Below are positions 1-7,951 of a DNA stretch of 26,137 nt, piece after piece (positions within the stretch are counted from its first letter, which is position 1; every line of letters begins with the position of its first letter). Location of the stretch: positions 1-26,137 of the IMG/VR virus record IMGVR_UViG_3300025407_000112, one strand, 5' to 3'. Made by a program: the position numbers and the translations under genes. Source of the stretch: a virus. The notes beneath the pieces were generated by a model, which saw only the letters and a list, made by a program, of their open reading frames with translations, was not told where the DNA came from and did not search any database.

Positions 1-320
1 GTTACGATCGCATCACCCCAGCTACCATTCTTTTTGATTGAATTGTAATCTGATGTATCAGCAATGGAAGCTGGCACAAGCGCTGGAGCGCAGTATTTAT
101 CAACCAAAACAGAGTCAAAGAAAATATGAACTCTTTGATTTGGTCTCAAACCATACGCATAGAAAGAAACAATTCTCGGAGCAATATATGGCTGAATAGA
201 AACATCAGTTACTAAGTTACCAATGCTTACAGTATTAGTTTGCGACTGAACAGATAATTGAATACCCTGTTGTACCGCAGTATTAGTCGTAGTAGTTATT
301 GCAATGTCTGCTGTTGCCAA
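1..320 (-). CDS. Virion structural protein, 5' part only (TTG start)
   Basis: This is the first 106 codons of a gene that runs off the left edge. It follows the DUF4815 gene by 16 nt in the same direction, so it is probably another baseplate or fibre-network protein. The start must be TTG at 320-318: the frame has an in-frame TAG at 332-330, no Met occurs in the visible part, and a GGAG lies 6 nt upstream. The visible protein has a Thr/Gln-rich N-terminus, then a stretch reading IQPYIAPRIVSFYAYGLRPN followed by RVHIFFDSVLVDKYCAP. In my recollection this 'R-x-V-x-F-x-A-x-G-L-x-P-N ... FFD' pattern is common in virion proteins encoded next to DUF4815 genes of T4-like marine phages. No enzymatic motif is visible. 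The exact function is unknown. Confidence 0.75.
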   Translation of the reverse strand, partial: MATADIAITTTTNTAVQQGIQLSVQSQTNTVSIGNLVTDVSIQPYIAPRIVSFYAYGLRPNQRVHIFFDSVLVDKYCAPALVPASIADTSDYNSIKKNGSWGDAIV

Positions 321-326
321 CTTTAT

Positions 327-330
327 CTCC
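327..330 (-). promoter_or_regulatory. Ribosome binding site fixing a TTG start
   Basis: GGAG on the minus strand, 6 nt before TTG at 320-318. With the in-frame TAG at 332-330 it leaves TTG as the only plausible start of the left-edge gene. Confidence 0.7.
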
Positions 331-336
331 TAAAAA

Positions 337-3300
337 TTATTTTTTTATATTTAACCATTCATCAAACGGCATCATTGTTGTACCTACCTTAGAGTAGTCG
401 ACTAACATAATTCCCAAATCATCTGTTATAACAGCACTTGGAATTAAATTCATAACTTCATGAGCCATAACACCAACATAGAATATATCGCTCCAGAAAT
501 AACGGAATTTATAGAGGTTAAGACCATTTAAAAGTTTACCGAGAATTGATATATCTTTCTTCAATCTTATATCAGATCCAGAATAGGTTAAATTATACTG
601 ACCAACAGTAACATTCGGTCCATATTTGCTGTGAATAATATCGATAGCAGTTTGCAAAGCAACGTTATAAGCCGAAGCTTGACTACCAGTTCTAAATGTA
701 CCAAGATTTCCAAGATCAACATTAATTGTTGAACCAGTTCCTCCATAAGCTTGACCATAAACTGTATTAGTTACAGAAACACTTGTTGTTTGCCAATCAC
801 CCCAAATTGAACCGAATGGGCTTTGAGCAAATTCTTGCCATGGAGTAGAAAGGTCAACAGTGATATTGATCGATCCAGTATTGTTGATATCATTATGGTT
901 ATCATATGATGGAATCAATACTGCTTTACCATTCCAAGACAAAGAAACATGCGCTGCTGAACGATATTTAGTGGAATATGGTTGAACAAGGAATGATTTC
1001 TCTGTGTATGGGAGAGTAATCAAACGACCTGTTTGTTCAGCATTTGTAGAATCATTAGAATCAAATTCGATGTTAACAATTTCACGAACAATACGAGGAC
1101 GAGCAGTTGCTGATTTTTGATCAATTGCAATAGTGTATTCTGGATTTGAAACATCGCTTTGTGTGAAGTCATTAAATGAATCTACGAAAATACCATTCTT
1201 GAAACGACTCAATCCGTTTGCATCTGTTACAGTCATGTCTGTTGCTTTCTTTTCCAAAAGCGACAATGACATATAATACTCAAGATTTGTAATACGATTA
1301 TCGAGTGTACCGATATCTTTCATCGTGTAACGGCGATTTGTTACAAGCGTAGTAGAAATCGCAGATGAAGTATCACGAACTAACGTTGTCGATAATTTGT
1401 TAATAGCAAGTAAAGAATCGCGCTGATCGGTTGATATTGAAGGATAAGCAGGAACATTGACAACAGAAAGAACCATTGCGTTGTCTGGGTACAATGGTGG
1501 CTGTGGACTTATGCTCGAAACACCTTCTTTAATCTTTAACACATTATCAGGTGTGATCATAATAAGATCATTACGAGGAAGATAAAACGTATAATCAGAT
1601 TGGAAATTATAACCATATGAAGGGAAGTTTAATCCACCAGATGGAATTTGCAATATGAAAGTGTTTGCTGGGTTAACAGTCGCATAGCTAATAGCTGTTG
1701 TAACTTGCGAAGTATTTGAAATATCGCAATTGCCAGTGTTATTTGCTGTGTTGTTTGAGTATGTACGGAAGTCGACATAATCTCTTAAATTAAGTTTATT
1801 TCCATTTGAATCAACATAAAGCGGAATTCCAATTGTTTGAATTGCAGTTGTATTCGCTGTATTCGCATCGTCAATTGGATAAGATTCAACTGTAAAGAAC
1901 CCAACACCAGAGTTTGTATTTGCTGTGAAGTAATCTAATTCCACAAGCAGATATGGAGTTGAAGCTGTTGTATAGCCAGTTACTGGATACAAATATGCTA
2001 ATCCATAGTGAGTGTCTTTTTGCCCTGTATCAAAAACAAAACTTGATGTGATGTTAGGGTTTGAAGTGCTATATGAGCCATCCGAAGAACCATAAACTGC
2101 TCTAATTTTATGAACGTCAGTTACACCGAGGCACCATGGTCCATATGGTGAAGTTGTTGTGTTAAGTTTCACAAAGCGATATTTGTTAATAACTTTTTGA
2201 GCTGGCGAAACTGAAGTTCTAAGGACGTTATAAACAACATCAACATTCAAGCTTGAACTTGGGAACTCTGCCGTATTAATTGTAAATGAAGTTGAGTTTG
2301 TTACTTGAACATAACCTTTTGGACCTGGAACGCTTTGTGATATGTTAATAGCTTTACCAGCGATATATGATTTGTAATACGTAGCCGCTGCGTTTGCAAC
2401 ACTAAACGGAGCATCAACATTCATATATGTGCTGTTAGCAATGCTTGTAATAGTTCTAATGTCAGATCCAACTTTAATAATGTCATTGACATTGTAATTA
2501 ACGGTAAACGAAGAAGAAGAACCAATAACCGCATTCGATGATGTATTAACGCTAACAGTTCCACCCAAAGCAGCGGAATCTACGTTAGCAGTTGCAATAA
2601 GATTAAAAGTTGACGCATTAGTGTCTGTAAGTTCGCCAATACCATATGGTAAAATATCAGTACCATGCGGTGCAGATGATGTAAGAGTGATTATAACATC
2701 ACCGCTTGTATTCATCGTACTGTTGGTTTTTGTGCGGTATGTATATTCTGAATGAAGATTGTTTGCTGAATCTCTTAGATTTTTTAAACCACTAATACCG
2801 AAAGAATACAACTGACCATTTTGAGAAGAATTCTGAATACCAGGAATTGCCAAATCCGCAACAGCTTTTGGAGAACCATTGTAGTAAACGGAATTAATGT
2901 TTGTTGTATTGTATCCAGCATTCATTTGCACATTGAAAATATGTAAAGCGTATTGTGCTGTATTCGAACCTGGAGTTCCATTTAAGAACGAAAAGCAGCG
3001 AGCATATGCTGTACCAATAGCATTACCTGTTGGTGTAAGCGAAGAATATTTTCTAGTTGTTACAGCCTGTTGAGCTGTGTCATAGAAAGTAACCTGTTGA
3101 GCTGTTGTAAATGGGAAATCGCCAGCAACTTCATCAAGGAGCAAATAGCCGCCATAGTTAAATGTAATCTGTTGTTCGAGATTTGTTTGAAGATCAACAC
3201 CACGACGCATTGTTATGTATGCTGTTTTTTGAAGTTCTACACGCTGACCTTGAGCGTAACCAACACCTGGAGAAACGCGACCAAGAACTGAATTCGCATC

Positions 3301-4302
3301 TAATGATGGTACAACGCTATTCGAAGATACAGTTGTAACAGTATCAACTGTGAACGGATTAACAACATAGTTACCCGCTTCATCATAGATACGTTGCGCG
3401 ATTGCATCACCTACGATTGAATAAACATTAGAGGATGCAGTTGACTTAGAAACAAGTGAACCATAATTATAAACAGCAATCGGGCTGAAACCAGAAGTAT
3501 TACCTGTTGCTGGATCAATTGAAACAAGAGTTGGAGAAAGCTTAACTCTCCATGCACCTGGAGCGTTTTCGTTTGAATAACCAAGAGCGTTATCGTTTAA
3601 TGAAGGATCTTGTGATTCATTGATGATTTGCTCATTAAGTTGGAAGCCAACAACGTTGTTAGAAGCATATGTTCCGAAGTTGTTAACCAAACCATATGTT
3701 GGCGTAAGAACTTGAACAAACTCACCATTGATGAAAACAACACCAGCGTCAACGTGAATGCCGTGCGCATTACCAGTAACAATCGCTGTTGAGTTTGGAG
3801 TCGCATAAGTGTTAATTGTAGCAATCGGAGTTCCGTTTGAAGGAATGCTATAGAAATGCAATGTTTCGTTGTTACCGAATGTAACAGCTCCATTATTACC
3901 AGTGTTAATATATTTTACGTAAATTACGTTTGTATTAGGATAATTTGAAACAAGACCCGAATTTGCTAAAATAATTGTAGCAGTCAAATTTGAGGTAGCA
4001 GAAACAACCTGCGCATTTGCAATAGCTGTTACATCTAACACAGCGCCATTAGTTTGAAAATCAGCAAGACGAATAAACGGAAGAATAGGATCGTCTGTGA
4101 TAGAGCAGCCTGATACTATTTCGCCGCTTTTGAAAGCCCAGTTACCGAATTTTTCGATTTGATCTTGAAGAATTGATTGTACTGTGTTAAGCTCTCTAGC
4201 CTGTAGAGCGACAGCTGGTCTGAACAGAACTCGATAATACTGATTATTAGCGTCAAAATCATCAAAGAATGGGGCAACATTTAGGTCGGTATTTAATGGC
4301 AT
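337..4302 (-). CDS. DUF4815 baseplate/fibre protein with C-terminal Peptidase_S74 chaperone domain
   Basis: A 1321-aa virion protein. The N-terminus (about residues 15-65: YYRVLFRPAVALQARELNTV, then LQDQIEKFGNWAFKSGEIV) is the DUF4815 signature of large T4-like baseplate/fibre proteins. The middle is a long Ser/Thr/Asn-rich beta region without recognisable enzyme motifs. The last 79 residues begin SDIRLKKDI (Ser1243, codon at 576-574) and continue with GVMAHEV, IPSAV and LVDYSKV, the Peptidase_S74 / endosialidase intramolecular chaperone pattern. In that family the domain helps trimerise the fibre and then cuts itself off just before the motif Ser, using a Ser-Lys dyad; both motif residues are present. 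Inferred mature product: about 1242 aa, trimeric. The start ATG at 4302 lies 13 nt after gp8. It could be the functional counterpart of T4 gp10, but homology to gp10 is not visible. Confidence 0.85.
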   Translation of the reverse strand: MPLNTDLNVAPFFDDFDANNQYYRVLFRPAVALQARELNTVQSILQDQIEKFGNWAFKSGEIVSGCSITDDPILPFIRLADFQTNGAVLDVTAIANAQVVSATSNLTATIILANSGLVSNYPNTNVIYVKYINTGNNGAVTFGNNETLHFYSIPSNGTPIATINTYATPNSTAIVTGNAHGIHVDAGVVFINGEFVQVLTPTYGLVNNFGTYASNNVVGFQLNEQIINESQDPSLNDNALGYSNENAPGAWRVKLSPTLVSIDPATGNTSGFSPIAVYNYGSLVSKSTASSNVYSIVGDAIAQRIYDEAGNYVVNPFTVDTVTTVSSNSVVPSLDANSVLGRVSPGVGYAQGQRVELQKTAYITMRRGVDLQTNLEQQITFNYGGYLLLDEVAGDFPFTTAQQVTFYDTAQQAVTTRKYSSLTPTGNAIGTAYARCFSFLNGTPGSNTAQYALHIFNVQMNAGYNTTNINSVYYNGSPKAVADLAIPGIQNSSQNGQLYSFGISGLKNLRDSANNLHSEYTYRTKTNSTMNTSGDVIITLTSSAPHGTDILPYGIGELTDTNASTFNLIATANVDSAALGGTVSVNTSSNAVIGSSSSFTVNYNVNDIIKVGSDIRTITSIANSTYMNVDAPFSVANAAATYYKSYIAGKAINISQSVPGPKGYVQVTNSTSFTINTAEFPSSSLNVDVVYNVLRTSVSPAQKVINKYRFVKLNTTTSPYGPWCLGVTDVHKIRAVYGSSDGSYSTSNPNITSSFVFDTGQKDTHYGLAYLYPVTGYTTASTPYLLVELDYFTANTNSGVGFFTVESYPIDDANTANTTAIQTIGIPLYVDSNGNKLNLRDYVDFRTYSNNTANNTGNCDISNTSQVTTAISYATVNPANTFILQIPSGGLNFPSYGYNFQSDYTFYLPRNDLIMITPDNVLKIKEGVSSISPQPPLYPDNAMVLSVVNVPAYPSISTDQRDSLLAINKLSTTLVRDTSSAISTTLVTNRRYTMKDIGTLDNRITNLEYYMSLSLLEKKATDMTVTDANGLSRFKNGIFVDSFNDFTQSDVSNPEYTIAIDQKSATARPRIVREIVNIEFDSNDSTNAEQTGRLITLPYTEKSFLVQPYSTKYRSAAHVSLSWNGKAVLIPSYDNHNDINNTGSINITVDLSTPWQEFAQSPFGSIWGDWQTTSVSVTNTVYGQAYGGTGSTINVDLGNLGTFRTGSQASAYNVALQTAIDIIHSKYGPNVTVGQYNLTYSGSDIRLKKDISILGKLLNGLNLYKFRYFWSDIFYVGVMAHEVMNLIPSAVITDDLGIMLVDYSKVGTTMMPFDEWLNIKK

Positions 4303-4315
4303 TTCTGTTCCCTAA

Positions 4316-5866
4316 TTAAATCTGTACGATAAGCTTGAAAGACTCAACACGACCACTCGAACGATTAACATTGTTAATATTCTGAATGTATAAAGGTACA
4401 ATATCCTTCGTGTAAATGCTTCCTCTGAAATCATATGTGCTGTTACTTGTATTTATAACAATGTTAGCGGATACGGATCCATTAGCATTGGTAATCATTT
4501 CTCCAGCACCATTTGCGAAATACTTGTCACCAGTGATGTATATGACAGAACCATTCGAGAAAGCCACAGTTCCCACAGCGCCAGAGATAGCGCCAGTAAC
4601 CTGATCACCGACAGTGAAAGTAGTTGATGGTGATACGTTTGCGGTAATAAACGAAGTGAAGGTATTACCCGCATATAGAGTTGCTGTTTTTAAACCAGTG
4701 TTACCATCGATCTCATATGGATTCTTGATAATACCGATTTTATTATATGTAACAGTTTGAGGAATCGTGTTGCTTTCTGTATTGGCAAAATTGAATGACA
4801 ATCCCATACCCTGAACATTCAATTCATTGGCTGGGTTAGCACCATGCCCACCCGCAGGAGGAACGATCGCATATACTTTAGCGCCTGAACCATAAGAATT
4901 GTTACTTTGAATAGTAACATTAGCCCAAGAAATGCCATAGCCTGTATCAACAATAACAATACTTGATATCGTGTTGCCAACTGAATTGATAACGCTATAG
5001 GCTTGAGGATCAGCAACGCCATCTGTTTGGAAAACAACTCTTGGGGAAATATAATATGTAGATTGTGAATTAGATGTTGTTATAGGCGTATCAACATAAA
5101 CGAAGTTACCAGAAGAATTTGCAATATAATTTGTGATGTTTCTCAGCTGAGAACCGATTGTGCTATTATACAAGTAAATTGCATTATTTGTGTAGAAGTT
5201 TTGAGAAACAGAAGCAGTCGACTGAATTTGTACAACAGTGCTGTTACCACCCTGAACATTACCGCTTGCCCAACAATTGTATCCATTACCACCATTTACG
5301 ATGTTAACAACTTCCACACCACTGTAATTATACGCTGAAGATTGGATTGTTGTATTTGGGTAAACGGGAATAAAGTTATCAGTAGCAAGTCTTCCATAAT
5401 CGAAATTAGAAATCGAAGTGATATATCTCCAAGTATAGCCGTCAGACTTAGTAAATGAAGATGCTTGAATTTGATCTGGGATTTGAGTCGATGGGCTACC
5501 ATTAGCATTATCAATGCATTTATAGATGTTGTAAGTACCACCAGAAACAGCTGGCTGAGTAACAACATAAAAAGAAGAATTTGATAGATCTAATGTGTTA
5601 TCGTAGCGAGTATATACTGTATTAGTAGTCCAAAAAATCTTATTGATAATTGGAAGAATGTCAGTATTAGCTAGCTTTTTACCGAAAAGCATTTGCCAGT
5701 CATTGGTAAATGTAGAAGAAAAATCATCAGAAGTTACCGCTGGCGTATTACCAGAATAAGAAATAGGATTACCCGCAAAACCATAATATGTGGCTGTGTT
5801 TGCTGTTATTGATGAGACAATATCATCAATAACCGATTTTTTAAATTGTGGTAAAAGCTTTCCCAT
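4316..5866 (-). CDS. 8: Baseplate wedge subunit gp8-like (enlarged)
   Basis: A 516-aa protein resembling T4 gp8, which bridges wedge proteins in the baseplate. Matching features are NIYKCIDNANGSPS followed by FTKSDGYTWRYITSI (about residues 109-152), like the T4 'YRCLD ... GDGYVWEYLFEIP' segment. The C-terminus, PLYIQNINNVNRSSGRVES then FKLIVQI, parallels the T4 'NRPPI ... EINILFTF' end. It is about 180 residues longer than T4 gp8. The extra middle contains Gly-Tyr repeats such as NGGNGYNCW and DTGYGISWANV. The ATG at 5866 has a good RBS (AAGGGA), and a TATAAATA late promoter octamer sits just upstream at 5889-5896. Gene order (gp6, gp7-type, fibre, gp8) supports the call. Confidence 0.8.
   Translation of the reverse strand: MGKLLPQFKKSVIDDIVSSITANTATYYGFAGNPISYSGNTPAVTSDDFSSTFTNDWQMLFGKKLANTDILPIINKIFWTTNTVYTRYDNTLDLSNSSFYVVTQPAVSGGTYNIYKCIDNANGSPSTQIPDQIQASSFTKSDGYTWRYITSISNFDYGRLATDNFIPVYPNTTIQSSAYNYSGVEVVNIVNGGNGYNCWASGNVQGGNSTVVQIQSTASVSQNFYTNNAIYLYNSTIGSQLRNITNYIANSSGNFVYVDTPITTSNSQSTYYISPRVVFQTDGVADPQAYSVINSVGNTISSIVIVDTGYGISWANVTIQSNNSYGSGAKVYAIVPPAGGHGANPANELNVQGMGLSFNFANTESNTIPQTVTYNKIGIIKNPYEIDGNTGLKTATLYAGNTFTSFITANVSPSTTFTVGDQVTGAISGAVGTVAFSNGSVIYITGDKYFANGAGEMITNANGSVSANIVINTSNSTYDFRGSIYTKDIVPLYIQNINNVNRSSGRVESFKLIVQI
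4450..4457 (-). promoter_or_regulatory. Possible late promoter octamer inside gp8
   Basis: TATAAATA on the minus strand, within the gp8 coding region, 148 nt before the DUF4815 start. It matches the T4 late -10 octamer exactly, but because it lies inside a gene in AT-rich DNA it may be chance. Confidence 0.3.
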
Positions 5867-5888
5867 TATATTCCCTTAATACTCTTTG

Positions 5889-5896
5889 TATTTATA
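5889..5896 (-). promoter_or_regulatory. Late promoter (-10 octamer) for gp8
   Basis: TATAAATA on the minus strand in the 31-nt gap between the glycine-rich gene stop (5898) and the gp8 start (5866). It is an exact match to the T4-type late promoter recognised by gp55. The position, about 22 nt before the ATG with an RBS in between, suits a leader of a few nucleotides. Confidence 0.65.
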
Positions 5897-5897
5897 A

Positions 5898-6686
5898 CTA
5901 GCTCATAAACATTAAATAGTTTGGTGCATAAGTGTCTGGTGTGTATGTAATAACAATCAAACCTTGTGCACCTGCGCCAGATGGAGCTCCTGAATTATTT
6001 CCATATGTTCCACCACCACCAGCACCATAAAAACCACCATCATATCCTGGAGCATTACTTCCAGCTGATCCACCAGCTCCGCCGCCACCAGAACCATAAC
6101 TAGCGCTAAATTCAGTACCAGCTCCACCAGCGCTGCTAGAACCACCAACACCGCCATAACCATTATCTCCAGAACCACCTAAACCACTACCACCTAGATA
6201 ACCACCAACACCATTTCCACCAGCATTACCATTTCCGTTTGGACCAGCAGCGCCACCGCCACCTCCGCCACCTCCGAAACCAGAACCGCCGCCACCAGCT
6301 CCGCCGCTATAAACAACACTTCCTATAGAATTGGAAGCTTGACCTCCAGGCGCTTGATATGCGCTACCACCACCTTGACCGCCCAAACCAAAATCAGCAT
6401 ACAAATATGAACCAAAATATGTACCAGTTCCAGGATGACCACCAGTGTTATAACTTGTTTGCGGTGCACCACCTTGTCCAATAGTTATTGGTATTGATGC
6501 GCCTGGAGTTAAGCTTAAATTGGTTATGGCTGCATAAGCACCACCGCCACCACCGCCACCTGAATTGTTACCACCAGATCCACCGCCACCAATTGCTTCA
6601 ATTTTATTATTACGGCTGTTCCAATTACTCGGAACAGTCCAAGAAGATCCAGAAGTAAGGAATATTTTAACTGGAGTTCCAGACAT
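5898..6686 (-). CDS. Glycine-rich tail fibre adhesin-like protein
   Basis: A 262-aa protein. It opens with VKIFLTSGSSWTVPSNWNS and then KIEAIGGGGSGG, followed by SLTPGASIPITIGQGG. This is the typical start of the phage 'glycine-rich domain' proteins. Residues about 33-240 are dominated by Gly with Ala, Ser, Asn and scattered Tyr, in runs of up to eight glycines. The tail GLIVITYTP is the usual closing strand, followed by a short extension ending YLMFMS. Such domains are found in fibre tips, and S16-type gp38 adhesins use packed polyglycine-II helices to display receptor-binding loops; whether this protein folds that way is inference. The start ATG overlaps the fibre gene stop (TAATG), suggesting coupled translation with the 416-aa fibre. 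It may be the receptor-binding tip or a fibre component. Confidence 0.7.
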   Translation of the reverse strand: MSGTPVKIFLTSGSSWTVPSNWNSRNNKIEAIGGGGSGGNNSGGGGGGGAYAAITNLSLTPGASIPITIGQGGAPQTSYNTGGHPGTGTYFGSYLYADFGLGGQGGGSAYQAPGGQASNSIGSVVYSGGAGGGGSGFGGGGGGGGAAGPNGNGNAGGNGVGGYLGGSGLGGSGDNGYGGVGGSSSAGGAGTEFSASYGSGGGGAGGSAGSNAPGYDGGFYGAGGGGTYGNNSGAPSGAGAQGLIVITYTPDTYAPNYLMFMS

Positions 6687-7936
6687 TAAATACTACCATC
6701 AACAATTGCTAAAACACTATTTGCTTGGAAAAGGCTAACTGAACCGTATGTATTTGCCAATGTATAATTACCAGTTCTAGAACCCAAAACAACACCAGCA
6801 TTATTTGCAATCACAACATTAGCAGCTCCAACTTTGGTAATCAATGTTCTGAAGCCAACAGGCAAATTATTCGGAACAGTAACTGTAACACTGGTACCGC
6901 TATTTGAAAAAGTTATAACTTTACCAGAATCACTATTTGCTAATGTATAATTAGCTGTTTGTGAGTTAACTAAAATGTAAGCTGAACCCACAGTGCCACT
7001 TGTGAATATACCACTAGAATTACCGAAATTGATATTAGAACTAAGATATGTTGCAGAATTTGCAGCTAAAAGAGCAACGTTTGAAGGTAACCCAGATGAT
7101 GTTTGATAGAAAGAAAGATTAGAAACTAAAGAAGTACTGGTAACATAACCAGCTAAATTAGCCTGTAATTGGGCGTTAGAAACAACATTAGCTGCAGGTA
7201 AAGAACCAATATAACTTGCAGAATTTGCTGACGAAGACCAATAAGTCGTAGTACCATTTGAAGTAAGAATTTGACCTGATGTACCAACACTACCATTAGA
7301 GCTCAAAGTGCCAATCGTTACAGTGTTATTGAAAGTATATTGATTGTTAGCATTAAAAAATGCTGCCCAAGCAACCGCTGAACCATTTGAGATAAGTGCC
7401 TGACCTGCAGATCCCAAAGAGCCGTTGGCATATAAAGCTGAACCTGGAGCGAGAACCAAATTGTCATTGATTGTTACGTTCGCAGTGTATGTATGATTGC
7501 CTGTAATTGTATAGTTACCAGAAGTATTTACATATCCGCTCGCTGCGACGCCACCAAGATTAACACTGTTATTGGCAGTAAGAGTAGCAACATTAGAAGA
7601 AAGACCAGCTAAAGAAGCATAGTTACCGAGATTAGAAGACAAAGCAGAAGAAGTTACATATCCCGAAAGATTAGCTGCAAGTTGAGCATTAGAAACAACG
7701 TTAGCGGCAGAAACTGAACCAACAAAGTTTGTATTGTTCGCTGTAACATTAATTACGTTAGCGGACAAACCAGCAAGAGTTTGGTAGCTAGCAAGATTTG
7801 CCGTCAGCTGCGTACTTGACACATAATTAGTGTAAAGATCACTAAAATTGCTTTGCACTTTGATCATGGCGGTACGGATAGGATCGCCAGTACCGTCATT
7901 TGGATTTGTGCCTACGTTTAAATTTTGCTGTGTCAA
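6686..7936 (-). CDS. Short tail fibre with gp9/gp10-type baseplate-anchoring N-terminus
   Basis: A 416-aa protein. Residues 5-38 (NLNVGTNPNDGTGDPIRTAM ... NFSDLYTNYV) match the N-terminal pattern shared by T4 gp10 (NIGNVVDDGTGDYLRKGG ... NENFDELY) and gp9, the segment near their baseplate attachment. After it come diverged repeats: VVSNAQLxANLxGYVTS at about 80-96 and 251-267, and NGSxGxxGQxLxSNG at about 171-185 and 214-228. This resembles a repetitive fibre shaft. The C-terminal 90 residues (NYTLANSDSGKVITF ... VTVTVPNNLP) look like a compact beta domain found at fibre ends. It has no enzyme motif. It lies between the gp7-position gene and the glycine-rich gene and overlaps the latter by TAATG. 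Probably a trimeric fibre; it could instead be the local gp9 or gp10 equivalent. Confidence 0.7.
   Translation of the reverse strand: MTQQNLNVGTNPNDGTGDPIRTAMIKVQSNFSDLYTNYVSSTQLTANLASYQTLAGLSANVINVTANNTNFVGSVSAANVVSNAQLAANLSGYVTSSALSSNLGNYASLAGLSSNVATLTANNSVNLGGVAASGYVNTSGNYTITGNHTYTANVTINDNLVLAPGSALYANGSLGSAGQALISNGSAVAWAAFFNANNQYTFNNTVTIGTLSSNGSVGTSGQILTSNGTTTYWSSSANSASYIGSLPAANVVSNAQLQANLAGYVTSTSLVSNLSFYQTSSGLPSNVALLAANSATYLSSNINFGNSSGIFTSGTVGSAYILVNSQTANYTLANSDSGKVITFSNSGTSVTVTVPNNLPVGFRTLITKVGAANVVIANNAGVVLGSRTGNYTLANTYGSVSLFQANSVLAIVDGSI
7055..7195 (-). repeat. Fibre repeat, second copy (residues 248-294)
   Basis: About 47 codons starting AANVVSNAQLQANLAGYVTS. It aligns without gaps to residues 77-123 (7568-7708) with an offset of 171 residues, as expected from internal duplication of the shaft. 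Confidence 0.6.
7568..7708 (-). repeat. Fibre repeat, first copy (residues 77-123)
   Basis: About 47 codons starting AANVVSNAQLAANLSGYVTS. Partner of the copy at 7055-7195; a more degenerate third unit appears near residues 39-68 (VSSTQLTANLASYQTLAGL). Confidence 0.6.
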
Positions 7937-7951
7937 AGTTCTTACTCCGAA

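Noticed and set aside
5990-6600. Short ACC/GCC-rich repeats that look like a repeat array
   Set aside because: They are the codons of polyglycine runs on the minus strand, without the regular repeat/spacer structure of a CRISPR array.
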